Assembly (NCBI GenBank): GCA_036386655.1
Contig: DASVVG010000138.1
Span: 1-16,837, forward strand
DNA length: 16,837 nucleotides
Origin: JAHWJX01 sp036386655
Lineage (GTDB): Bacteria > Pseudomonadota > Alphaproteobacteria > Caulobacterales > Caulobacteraceae
Reading direction: 5' to 3'
Position numbers and translations under genes: made by a program
The notes under the pieces: model-generated
The model's input: only the letters and a program-made list of their open reading frames with translations
The model's database searches: none
Told to the model about the DNA's origin: nothing
Shown here: piece after piece, positions 1 to 6,563 of the stretch
How the letters are laid out: each line of letters starts with the position of its first letter
How positions within the stretch are numbered: position 1 is the stretch's first letter

Positions 1-75
1 CAGTCCCTGGAACTGGCCTTCCTCGTCGCCGAGAAGCTGAAGAGCGCAGGTCGCTCGCAGGCCGAAGCCGCCTGA
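1..75 (+). CDS. C-terminal end of an unrecognised protein (partial)
   Basis: The first 25 codons read as an open frame ending in TGA at 73-75, with last residues LAFLVAEKLKSAGRSQAEAA. The segment is a short amphipathic helix followed by a polar Ala-rich tail. Codon choice is GC-rich at third positions, as in the neighbours, so this is probably a real gene end. The fragment is too short to assign a family. The next gene starts 50 bases downstream on the same strand. Confidence 0.6.
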   Translation, partial: QSLELAFLVAEKLKSAGRSQAEAA

Positions 76-110
76 GCTGATCGCCGGTTGAAGCGGGGCC
101 GCGCCTCGGG

Positions 111-128
111 CATGAGGCGCGCCTCATG
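111..128. promoter_or_regulatory. 18-bp perfect palindrome spanning the MATE start codon
   Basis: CATGAGGCGCGCCTCATG equals its own reverse complement. It contains the only plausible Shine-Dalgarno stretch (GAGG, 114-117) and the ATG at 126-128. In RNA it could fold as a 7-bp stem with a CGCG loop, hiding both the ribosome site and the start codon. As DNA it could be an operator for a dimeric repressor. The palindrome is seen directly; either function is inference. Confidence 0.45.
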
Positions 129-1472
129 TCATCCTCGCACGGACACGCGCCCGCACACGGGCTGGGGGAGCTGTTGCGCCTCGCCGGGCCGGTGATCCTG
201 TCCCGTCTCGGGATCATGGTCATGGGCCTCACGGACGCGATCGTGGTCGGCCGGCATTCGGCGCGCGAGCTCGGCTACCATGCGCTCGGCTGGGCGCCGA
301 CCATGGTGGTGCTCACCACCGCCGTGGGCCTGCTCTTCGGCACCCAGGTGCTCACGGCGCGCCGGGTGGGGGAGGGGCGCCGCGACCAGGCCGGCGCCGT
401 CCTGCATCGCGGTCTCGCCTATGCGCTGCTGCTCGGCATCGGCTCCGGCGCGCTGCTGTTCCTCGCGGGCCCGTCGCTGCTCCATTCCGTGCGCCTGGAG
501 GAGGACCTGGCGGACGGGGCCTCGCGCGCGCTGCAGGTCTTCGCGCTGTCGCTCCCCACCTACCTCGTGGCGGTCGCGTGCAGCCTCTTCCTGGAGGCGC
601 TGTCGAAGGCCACCCCCAGCATGATCTTCATGTGGTTGGCCAACGGCGTGAACCTGGCGCTGAACCTGCTGTTCGTGCCGGGTGAGTTCGGCGTGCCCGG
701 CGGCGCCGTGGGCTCGGCATGGGCCACCTTCGGCGCCCGCACCGCCCTGATGCTGATGCTCCTCGTCTACATCCTGACGATGCCCGAGGCGCGGGCGCTC
801 GGCGTCTTCCGCCGCTTCCCGAGGGATCCCGCCGCCGCGCACGAGCAGCGAAAGATCGGCTTCGGCGCGGGCGCCTCCTACTTCGTGGAGGTGGCGGCGT
901 TCGCCGGGATGAGCGTCGTCGCCGGCTGGCTGGGCGGCCTCGCTGTCGCCGCCTGGACCGTCGTGCTCAACGTATCGGCCATCGTGTTCATGGGCCCGCT
1001 CGGGCTCGGCACCGCCACCGCGGTGCTGGTCGGGCGCGCGTACGGCGCGCGCGACGGACGGGGCGTGGTCCGCGCCGGCTTCCTCGGCCTCGCCGCGGCC
1101 GCCGTGCTGACGCTCGTCATCGCGCTGGTGGTGTGGCCGGGCGCGGGCTTCATCGCCGGGCTCTACGCGACCGATCCCGCCCTCGTCACGCTGGCCGCCT
1201 CGGGGCTCGTGCTGGCGACGCTGTTCTTCGTCGCCGACGGGCTGCAGGTGGTGGCCGCCAACGCGCTACGCGCCCGCGGCGACGTGTGGGTGCCCACCGC
1301 CATGCACGTCACCAGCTACGCCGTCGTGATGCTGCCGCTCGGCTGGGCGCTCGCTCACCCCGTGGGGCTGGGCCTCAACGGCATCGTCTGGTCGGTGATC
1401 ATCGCCAGCCTCGTCTCCGCGGGCTTCCTCTGCGGCCGCTTCGCCTGGCTGGCGCGCCGCCCGCTGCGCTGA
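126..1472 (+). CDS. MATE family multidrug/toxin efflux transporter
   Basis: The 448-residue polytopic inner-membrane protein has the length and layout of MATE (NorM/DinF-type) antiporters, about twelve hydrophobic segments in two similar halves. The N-terminal half opens with LLRLAGPVILSRLGIMVMGLTDAIVVGR, the usual MATE first helix (P-x-I-x-x-x-L followed by a D in helix 1-2). A second-half counterpart lies near residues 240-300. The family exports cationic drugs or metabolites with Na+ or H+ coupling; the substrate here cannot be read. The ATG at 126 is chosen because the hydrophobic frame begins shortly after it and GAGG lies nine bases upstream. The start sits inside an 18-bp palindrome. 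No partner genes are co-directional downstream; a promoter begins four bases after the stop. Confidence 0.93.
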   Translation: MSSSHGHAPAHGLGELLRLAGPVILSRLGIMVMGLTDAIVVGRHSARELGYHALGWAPTMVVLTTAVGLLFGTQVLTARRVGEGRRDQAGAVLHRGLAYALLLGIGSGALLFLAGPSLLHSVRLEEDLADGASRALQVFALSLPTYLVAVACSLFLEALSKATPSMIFMWLANGVNLALNLLFVPGEFGVPGGAVGSAWATFGARTALMLMLLVYILTMPEARALGVFRRFPRDPAAAHEQRKIGFGAGASYFVEVAAFAGMSVVAGWLGGLAVAAWTVVLNVSAIVFMGPLGLGTATAVLVGRAYGARDGRGVVRAGFLGLAAAAVLTLVIALVVWPGAGFIAGLYATDPALVTLAASGLVLATLFFVADGLQVVAANALRARGDVWVPTAMHVTSYAVVMLPLGWALAHPVGLGLNGIVWSVIIASLVSAGFLCGRFAWLARRPLR

Positions 1473-1475
1473 GTC

Positions 1476-1504
1476 TTGACAGCGCGAGGGGAAAGGAATA
1501 TAAT
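1476..1504 (+). promoter_or_regulatory. Perfect consensus sigma-70 promoter (TTGACA-17-TATAAT)
   Basis: TTGACA lies at 1476-1481 and TATAAT at 1499-1504, with a spacer of exactly 17 bases. This is the full E. coli-type housekeeping consensus and stands out in such GC-rich DNA. It begins four bases after the MATE stop and points right, where no plus-strand gene starts before 3618. The predicted transcription start is near 1511. A second TTGACA occurs at 1516-1521 but has no matching -10. Confidence 0.7.
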
Positions 1505-1510
1505 CCTTAG

Positions 1511-1606
1511 GTTCTTTGACAGGTCCGTCCCGGCTTCTGCGCGATGCGGCTTGCGGGCGTGAGGGTCTGGCCGAAGTGGCCGATTTGGCCGATCGGCCAA
1601 CTTTTT
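1511..1606 (+). ncRNA. Candidate small RNA of about 96 nt
   Basis: A perfect consensus promoter (1476-1504) predicts a start near 1511, and a hairpin followed by five T residues (1585-1606) predicts an end near 1606. The interval has no convincing coding frame. It lies between the end of the MATE gene and the end of the leftward DUF429-like gene. The 3' half carries three GGCCGA units nine bases apart, so alternative GGCC pairings are possible. No known RNA family was recognised (not 6S, SRP or tmRNA). Promoter and terminator are seen; the RNA itself is inference. Confidence 0.5.
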
Positions 1607-1622
1607 CCCTGGATCGGCCAAC
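1569..1622. repeat. Tandem GGCCGA units (9-base period) plus GATCGGCCAAC direct repeat
   Basis: GGCCGA occurs at 1569, 1578 and 1587, exactly nine bases apart. The last copy merges into the palindrome TTGGCCGATCGGCCAA (1585-1600). GATCGGCCAAC then recurs at 1591-1601 and 1612-1622. The block lies inside the candidate small RNA and just past it. It may be a short intergenic palindromic repeat family; no second copy was seen elsewhere in this window. Confidence 0.5.
1585..1606 (+). terminator. Intrinsic terminator
   Basis: TTGGCC-GATC-GGCCAA forms a 6-bp stem with a 4-base loop, followed by C and five T residues. The T run is only on the plus strand, so it would stop transcripts from the promoter at 1476 or read-through from the MATE gene. 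On the minus strand the hairpin is not followed by T. Confidence 0.6.
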
Positions 1623-1630
1623 GAGGGGCC

Positions 1631-2542
1631 TCAGGTCCCCAAAATCCAGCCTTCCTCACGCTCGACCGCTGCGACGACGGCCTCATCCGCCCCTTTCGGC
1701 GCCGCGAACGTCGCGCCGAGCTTCCCCGCCTCGTCGAGCTTCGCGAAATGTTCCGCCGCCGCCCGCACCTGCGCCTGGTCCAGCACCTCGCCGGCCTCGG
1801 GTTTCGCCGCGAACGTGCTCGGGTAGATTTCCACCAGCAGGGCATCCAGCGGCCGCACGTCCTCGGCCGTGATCGCGCGCCATCCCGTCGTGAACGGCCA
1901 CACGCCCGCGCGCTCCCCGAGCTCGTCGGCCAGCCGCTTCGCCGCCGGGATGCCGACGATCGCCTGGCTGCCCACGGTGCCGTTCCCGAAGATCTGCCAG
2001 ACGCTCTTCGCGCCCGCCTTGCCGCCGCCCTTGGTCGCCTGCTCGGTCCGCCGCAGAAGGGGCGGGAGGTCGGCCCCGTGGCTCGCCGGCTTGGTGCTCG
2101 ACAGCCAGCGCTGCGCGTCGTTGGCCGGGGCGCCCCAGAACGGCCGCGCCTCGTCGGTCATCAGGCGGTTCATCTTGGCCGCGACCTGGAAGCGGTTGTT
2201 GGTGTTGTCCGCCTTGTCGCGGACCTCCTTGCCCAGGAAGTCCCACATCGCCCGCCACGGCGGATCGCTCTTGAGCTTCAGCTTGGCGGCCGTGCCTTCC
2301 GGGTAGCCCAGCGGGAAGTCGAACCCGATCAGCGCCTTGTCCCCGCGCCGCTTCAGGTCCGCGAGGATCGTCCGCAGCTGTGCTTCCGCCGCGCTCCTTG
2401 TCGGGGGGTTGAACCCCTCGAAGGTCAGTCGGAACCGCACGTCACGCTTCAGCACGCCGATCCAGACGGAGTCCTTCCCCGTCTTCGGCTTCGACGCCGC
2501 GCTCCAGTCCGCCATCACGTAGGCGCCGAACAGGCGAGCCAT
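1631..2542 (-). CDS. DUF429-like conserved protein
   Basis: The 303-residue soluble protein begins MARLFGAYVMADWSAASKP and has IGFDFPLGYPEG at residues 72-83, followed by a long conserved-looking middle with FWGAPANDAQRW. This resembles proteins annotated as DUF429, or loosely as cobalamin/molybdopterin biosynthesis proteins, with a predicted RNase H-like fold; the D-x-P-x-G stretch fits that fold. The biochemical role is unknown, and I would not transfer the cofactor labels. The ATG at 2542 is chosen over the longer open frame because GAGGAC lies just upstream, overlapping the stop of the preceding gene. That stop at 2551 is only eight bases away, so the two genes form a leftward operon. It converges with the candidate small RNA. 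Confidence 0.7.
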   Translation of the reverse strand: MARLFGAYVMADWSAASKPKTGKDSVWIGVLKRDVRFRLTFEGFNPPTRSAAEAQLRTILADLKRRGDKALIGFDFPLGYPEGTAAKLKLKSDPPWRAMWDFLGKEVRDKADNTNNRFQVAAKMNRLMTDEARPFWGAPANDAQRWLSSTKPASHGADLPPLLRRTEQATKGGGKAGAKSVWQIFGNGTVGSQAIVGIPAAKRLADELGERAGVWPFTTGWRAITAEDVRPLDALLVEIYPSTFAAKPEAGEVLDQAQVRAAAEHFAKLDEAGKLGATFAAPKGADEAVVAAVEREEGWILGT

Positions 2543-2550
2543 GGCCGTCC

Positions 2551-3555
2551 TCAGCTGAGCTTGACGAGCATCTTGCCGATGTTCTCGCCGGTGAAGAGCT
2601 TCAGAAACGCGGCAGGGGCGTTCTCGATGCCCTCTTCGACCGTCTCCCGGGAGCGGACCCGCCCCTCCTGCACCCACCGCGCCATGTCCTGCAGGAAAGC
2701 GGGGGTCTCCTTCATGTGGTCCGATACGATGAAGCCCTGCAGCCGCAGTCGCTTGCCGACGATGAGCATCATGTTCGACGGTCCCGCCGCGGCTTCCGTC
2801 TCGTTGTACTGAGAGATCATCCCGCACAGCGCCAGCCGCGCGTACGGTCGCGCCGCCGCCATGGCCGCCTCGAGATGGTCGCCGCCGACGTTGTCGAAGT
2901 AGACGTCGATCCCCTTCGGGGCCGTGCGCGAAAGCGCCGCTCTCAGGTCGGCTTCCGCCTTGTAGTCGATCGCCTCATCGACCCCGATTTCCCGCAGGAA
3001 GGCGACCTTCTCCGGCCCGCCCGCGGAGCCGATGACCGTGCAGCCCATCGCTTTCGCGATCTGGCAGGCTACGGAGCCCACCGCCCCCGCCGCAGCGGAA
3101 ACGAACACCGTCTCCCCGCCCTTCAGCTCGGCGATCCGCAGCAGCCCGACCCAGGCGGTGAGCCCCGGCATTCCGGCGACGCCCAGGAACGCCTGCGGCG
3201 GCAGCCCGAACGTCTGCAGCTTCTGCAGCTGGTCGGAAGGCGCCACGTAGGCCTCGCGCCAGCCGTACATCGACAGCACCAGGTCGCCGGGTGCGAACCC
3301 GTCCGCCTGCGACGCCACGACCTCGCCCACCGCGCCGCCCTGCATGGCCTTGCCGAGCTCGAACGGCGGCACGTAGCTCGGGCGGTCGCTCATCCGCCCG
3401 CGCATGTACGGGTCCACGGACATCCAGGCGTTGCGCACCTGCACATGGCCCGCGGCCGGGGAGGGGACCTCCGCCTCCGCCAGCTCGAAGTCCTCGAGCA
3501 CGGGCGTGCCCACGGGACGGCGCTTCAGGCGCACCTCGCGCGAGCGCAGGGTCAT
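2551..3555 (-). CDS. NADP-dependent oxidoreductase, MDR superfamily (CurA/YncB type)
   Basis: The 334-residue cytosolic enzyme belongs to the zinc-independent medium-chain dehydrogenase/reductases related to curcumin reductase CurA and leukotriene B4 12-hydroxydehydrogenase. These reduce alpha,beta-unsaturated carbonyl compounds with NADPH. The N-terminal catalytic domain has WMSVDPYMRGRMSD near residue 45. The nucleotide-binding loop VSAAAGAVGSVACQIAK at about 152-168 matches the family A-A-x-G-x-V-G pattern, and DVYFDNVGG near 217 is also characteristic. No zinc-ligand cysteines are visible. The start is supported by AGGAG six bases upstream. It is the first gene of the pair with the DUF429-like gene, and diverges from the Gfo/Idh/MocA gene across 62 bases. 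The natural substrate is unknown. Confidence 0.9.
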   Translation of the reverse strand: MTLRSREVRLKRRPVGTPVLEDFELAEAEVPSPAAGHVQVRNAWMSVDPYMRGRMSDRPSYVPPFELGKAMQGGAVGEVVASQADGFAPGDLVLSMYGWREAYVAPSDQLQKLQTFGLPPQAFLGVAGMPGLTAWVGLLRIAELKGGETVFVSAAAGAVGSVACQIAKAMGCTVIGSAGGPEKVAFLREIGVDEAIDYKAEADLRAALSRTAPKGIDVYFDNVGGDHLEAAMAAARPYARLALCGMISQYNETEAAAGPSNMMLIVGKRLRLQGFIVSDHMKETPAFLQDMARWVQEGRVRSRETVEEGIENAPAAFLKLFTGENIGKMLVKLS

Positions 3556-3617
3556 GCAGGTCTCCTTCCGGCGGCGCGCACCTTGGCGACCGAGGGGCGG
3601 GCGCGCAATAAGGCGCC

Positions 3618-4538
3618 ATGCGAAAGCCCCTGAGAGCCGGCGTCGCCGGCGCCGGCGTGTTCGGCGGCCACCACGCCCGCAAGTACGCCAGCCTCCCCGA
3701 CGTCGAGCTCTGCGGGGTCTACGACCGCGGCACCGGCCGCGCCGTCGCGCTGGCCCAGGAGCTCGGAGCCCCGAGCTTCCACGACCTGGAAGCCTTCCTC
3801 GACGGTCTGGACGTGGTCACCATCGCCGCCCCCGGCGTCACCCACATGGAGCTCGCCTGGGCCGCGCTCGACGCCGGCGTCCACGTCTACGTGGAGAAGC
3901 CGCTCGCCTCGACGGTGCAGGGCGCCCGCGCCCTCACCGCCAAGGCCGCCGAAGCCGGCGTGGTCCTCGCCTGCGGCCATCAGGAGCGCGCGGTGTTCGA
4001 CGCCATGGGCCTGTTCACCGCGCCCGAGCGCCCCCTGCGCGTGGAAGCCGTCCGCCGCGGCACTTGGAGCGGGCGCAACGCCGACGTCTCGGTGGTGCTC
4101 GACCTGATGATCCACGACCTCGACCTGGCCCTTAGCCTCGCCGAGGGCGACCCCGTGCAGGTCGACGGCGGCTCCGAGGTTTCCCACGGCCCATTCCCCG
4201 ACCGTGCCAGCGCGGAGATCGCGTTCGCCGGCGGCACGATCGCCAGCATCGAGGCCGACCGCGACGCCGGCGAGCGGCACCGCACCATGCGCCTGGTCTA
4301 CCCCTCGGGCACGCTGGAGATCGACTTCCTCGCGCGCACCTTCAGCAACGGCGCCGGCTTCCCGCTCAACGCCGATTTCGCCGAGACCGAGCAGGGCCGG
4401 GACCCCCTCGGCGCCAGCGTCGCCGCCTTCGTCGCCGCCGTGCGCGGCGAGGCGCCCCGCCCGCTGGTCACCGGCGAGGAGGCCGCCCGCGCCCTGAAGC
4501 TGGCCCTGCAGGTGGAGCACGCCGCCCCGCCGCCTTGA
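3618..4538 (+). CDS. Gfo/Idh/MocA family oxidoreductase
   Basis: The 306-residue protein has an N-terminal Rossmann domain, GVAGAGVFGGHHARKYA (residues 8-24), containing the G-x-G-x-x-G fingerprint. The VEKPLA motif near residue 93 carries the Lys typical of this NAD(P)-dependent sugar dehydrogenase superfamily. LDLMIHDLDLALSL near 165 matches the central helix with the H-D pair. The style recalls GnnA-like UDP-GlcNAc 3-dehydrogenases that feed diamino lipid A synthesis, but there is no lpx gene or aminotransferase here, so that is only a possibility. AAGG lies a few bases before ATG. The gene is followed after 49 bases by gltX in the same direction, which may be co-transcribed. Confidence 0.88.
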   Translation: MRKPLRAGVAGAGVFGGHHARKYASLPDVELCGVYDRGTGRAVALAQELGAPSFHDLEAFLDGLDVVTIAAPGVTHMELAWAALDAGVHVYVEKPLASTVQGARALTAKAAEAGVVLACGHQERAVFDAMGLFTAPERPLRVEAVRRGTWSGRNADVSVVLDLMIHDLDLALSLAEGDPVQVDGGSEVSHGPFPDRASAEIAFAGGTIASIEADRDAGERHRTMRLVYPSGTLEIDFLARTFSNGAGFPLNADFAETEQGRDPLGASVAAFVAAVRGEAPRPLVTGEEAARALKLALQVEHAAPPP

Positions 4539-4587
4539 CACGCGGGGCGCTCCGGCGGAGTGACGCCGGCTCGACAGCAGAGGCTCC

Positions 4588-5913
4588 ATGGCCGTCAAGG
4601 TTCGTTTCGCCCCGTCGCCGACGGGCCGCTTGCACGTGGGCAACGTCCGCACCGCGCTGGTCAACTGGCTGTACGCCCGCACCCAGGGCGGCGCCTTCGT
4701 GCTGCGCATCGACGACACCGACCTGGAGCGCTCCACCAAGGAGTACGAGCAGGGCATCCAGGGCGACCTCGCCTGGCTCGGCCTCCGTTGGGACGATAAG
4801 GACAACCAGTCCGCCCGCTTCCCCATCTACCAGCTGGCGGTGGAGCGCCTGAAGGCGCAGGGCCGGCTCTACCCGGCCTACGAGACGTCCGAGGAACTGG
4901 ACCGCCGCCGGAAGGTCGCGCTGAGCCAGGGCAGGCCGCCGATCTACGACCGCGCGGCGCTGAAGCTCACGCGCGACGAGCGCGAGGCGCTCGAGGCCGA
5001 GGGCCGCCGCCCGCACTGGCGCTTCCGCCTCGACGGCAAGCGCGTCCGCTGGACCGACCTCGTGCGCGGCGAGATCGAGGTGGACACGGCGTCGATGTCC
5101 GACCCGGTGCTCATCCGCGAGGACGGCGCCTTCCTCTACACGCTCCCCTCCGTGGCCGACGACATCGACATGGCGATCACCCACGTCATCCGGGGCGAGG
5201 ACCATGTCACCAACACCGGCGCGCAGATCGAGGTGTTCGAGGCGCTCGGCGCCCGCCCGCCAGAGTTTGCGCACATGCCGCTGCTGGTCGGCGCCGACGG
5301 AGAGGCGCTGTCCAAGCGCCTGGGCTCGCTGTCGATCTCCGAGCTGCGCCAGCAGGGCTACGAGCCACTCGCCATCACGAGCCACCTCGGCCGCATCGGC
5401 ACCACGGAAGGCCTGGAAGCCGCGTCGTCGCTGGAATCGCTCGTGCAGGGCTTCAGCTTTGACAAGATGGGCGGCCGCTCGGCCCGTTACGATCCGGCCG
5501 ACCTCGACCGCCTGAACGCTCAGGTGCTGCACGCCACCCCCTACGAGGCCGCGCGCCCGCGGCTCGAAGAAGCCGGGGCCGACCTCGGCCCCGAGTTCTG
5601 GGACGCCGTCCGCGCCAACCTCCGGCGCTTCAGCGATGTCGTGGAATGGGCGGCGGTGGTCCGAGGGCCGGTGCAGCCTGCGATCGACGATCCCGCCTTC
5701 GCCCGTGAGGCCGCCGACCTGCTGCCCGAGACGCTTGACTGGAAGGCCTGGACGGACGCCGTGAAGGCCGCCACCGGCGCCAAGGGCAAGGCGCTGTTCA
5801 TGCCTCTGCGCCGGGCGCTAACCGGCCAGGACCACGGACCGGAACTTGCGCCGCTGCTGCCGCTGATCGGCCGCGAGCGGATCCTCCGCCGGCTGGCGGG
5901 CGAGGCGGCCTAG
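4588..5913 (+). CDS. gltX: Glutamate--tRNA ligase
   Basis: The 441-residue class I aminoacyl-tRNA synthetase charges tRNA with glutamate using ATP. The HIGH-type motif is PSPTGRLHVGN (H-V-G-N at 16-19), RIDDTDLERSTKEYE follows, and the KMSKS-type loop is ALSKR (240-244), lysine 243 being the catalytic one. The anticodon-binding helical region occupies the last third. The ALSKRLGS form and the length slightly below 450 are typical of one of the two GluRS paralogues found in many alphaproteobacteria, where glutamine tRNA is made by the transamidation route. Which tRNA this copy prefers cannot be read. AGAGG lies about six bases before ATG. The gene converges with the LOG gene, and the two stop codons share the tetranucleotide CTAG at 5910-5913. 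Confidence 0.96.
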   Translation: MAVKVRFAPSPTGRLHVGNVRTALVNWLYARTQGGAFVLRIDDTDLERSTKEYEQGIQGDLAWLGLRWDDKDNQSARFPIYQLAVERLKAQGRLYPAYETSEELDRRRKVALSQGRPPIYDRAALKLTRDEREALEAEGRRPHWRFRLDGKRVRWTDLVRGEIEVDTASMSDPVLIREDGAFLYTLPSVADDIDMAITHVIRGEDHVTNTGAQIEVFEALGARPPEFAHMPLLVGADGEALSKRLGSLSISELRQQGYEPLAITSHLGRIGTTEGLEAASSLESLVQGFSFDKMGGRSARYDPADLDRLNAQVLHATPYEAARPRLEEAGADLGPEFWDAVRANLRRFSDVVEWAAVVRGPVQPAIDDPAFAREAADLLPETLDWKAWTDAVKAATGAKGKALFMPLRRALTGQDHGPELAPLLPLIGRERILRRLAGEAA

Positions 5914-6473
5914 ACAGGCTCCGCCATCGGCTGCCGGACCGCTTCGAGCACATCCTGGACCCGGTCCACGCTGCGCCAGGTGTCGGGCACCCACGACGGC
6001 GTGAAGCGCTGCTCGACCGTCTGAGCCATCAGCTCGAAGTAGCGGTTCCAGAAGCCCTTCAGGTTCACGAACACGATCGGCTTGCGGTGCAGGTCGAGCC
6101 GCCGCCACGACAGCACCTCGACGATCTCCTCCAGCGTGCCCACGCCGCCGGGCATCACGATGAAGGCGTCGCTCTCCTGCAGGAACAGCGCTTTCCGCTG
6201 GTGCATGTTCTGCACGACGACGGTCTCCACGTCGTCGTAGAGCACCTCCCGCGTGCGCAGGAAGTCCGGCATGATCCCGAGCACGCGGCCTCCCGCCTCG
6301 TGGCAGGCCTTGGCCGCCGCGCCCATCAGGCCGACGCCTCCGCCGCCGTAGACCAGCCGCACGTTTTCGCGGGCGAGGAGCCGGCCGAAGTCCGCCGCCG
6401 CCTGCAGGAAGTCGGGATCGGCGGCGTTCGAGGAGCCGCAGAACAGACACACCGACTTCACTTCGCTCGCCAT
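5910..6473 (-). CDS. LOG family protein (TIGR00730-type Rossmann fold)
   Basis: The 187-residue cytosolic protein starts MASEVKSVCLFCGSSN. It has the nucleotide-binding GGGGVGLMG at 43-51, MHQRKALF at 90-97 and the hallmark PGGVGTLEE at 108-116. Proteins with PGGxGTxxE cleave nucleoside 5'-monophosphates, including cytokinin ribotides, to base plus ribose 5-phosphate; the bacterial role is often purine salvage or unknown. The ATG at 6473 is preferred to an ATG at 6488 because GAGGT lies just upstream of it, and the longer version would put the ribosome site inside the coding region. A terminator-like hairpin with five U residues sits only 17 bases before the start codon, suggesting attenuation. 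It ends tail to tail with gltX. Confidence 0.92.
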   Translation of the reverse strand: MASEVKSVCLFCGSSNAADPDFLQAAADFGRLLARENVRLVYGGGGVGLMGAAAKACHEAGGRVLGIMPDFLRTREVLYDDVETVVVQNMHQRKALFLQESDAFIVMPGGVGTLEEIVEVLSWRRLDLHRKPIVFVNLKGFWNRYFELMAQTVEQRFTPSWVPDTWRSVDRVQDVLEAVRQPMAEPV

Positions 6474-6489
6474 CGACGCACCTCGCATG

Positions 6490-6515
6490 AAAAAGGCGGC
6501 GCTTGCGGCGCCGCC
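6490..6515 (-). terminator. Terminator-like hairpin just upstream of the LOG gene
   Basis: On the minus strand GGCGGCGC and GCGCCGCC form an 8-bp perfect stem with a 5-base loop, followed at once by five T residues. The element is oriented for leftward transcription but lies before, not after, the leftward LOG gene, with its ribosome site immediately behind. It could be a leader attenuator, or a block to antisense RNA coming from the region of the lipoprotein and ABC genes. Confidence 0.6.
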
Positions 6516-6533
6516 GTCCCGCTATGATCTAGC
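6503..6533. promoter_or_regulatory. Overlapping divergent promoter elements
   Basis: On the plus strand TTGCGGC (6503-6509) and GCTATGAT (6521-6528), 11 bases apart, resemble the Caulobacter housekeeping promoter and would serve the lipoprotein-ABC pair. On the minus strand GCTAGATC (6533 to 6526) fits the Caulobacter -10 consensus GCTANAWC exactly and would serve the LOG gene, but no good -35 is seen. The two -10 elements share bases. Confidence 0.4.
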
Positions 6534-6563
6534 ACACAGCCGTCGGTGAGGGGGAGTGCGCGC

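Noticed and set aside
1544..2812. Plus-strand open frame of 422 codons opposite the DUF429-like gene
   Set aside because: It is antisense to two supported genes. Its curious W-P-x repeat comes only from the GGCCGA array.
3552..4826. Long minus-strand open frame of 424 codons opposite the Gfo/Idh/MocA gene
   Set aside because: It is the antisense shadow of a clearly conserved gene and of the gltX start; its translation has no family motifs.
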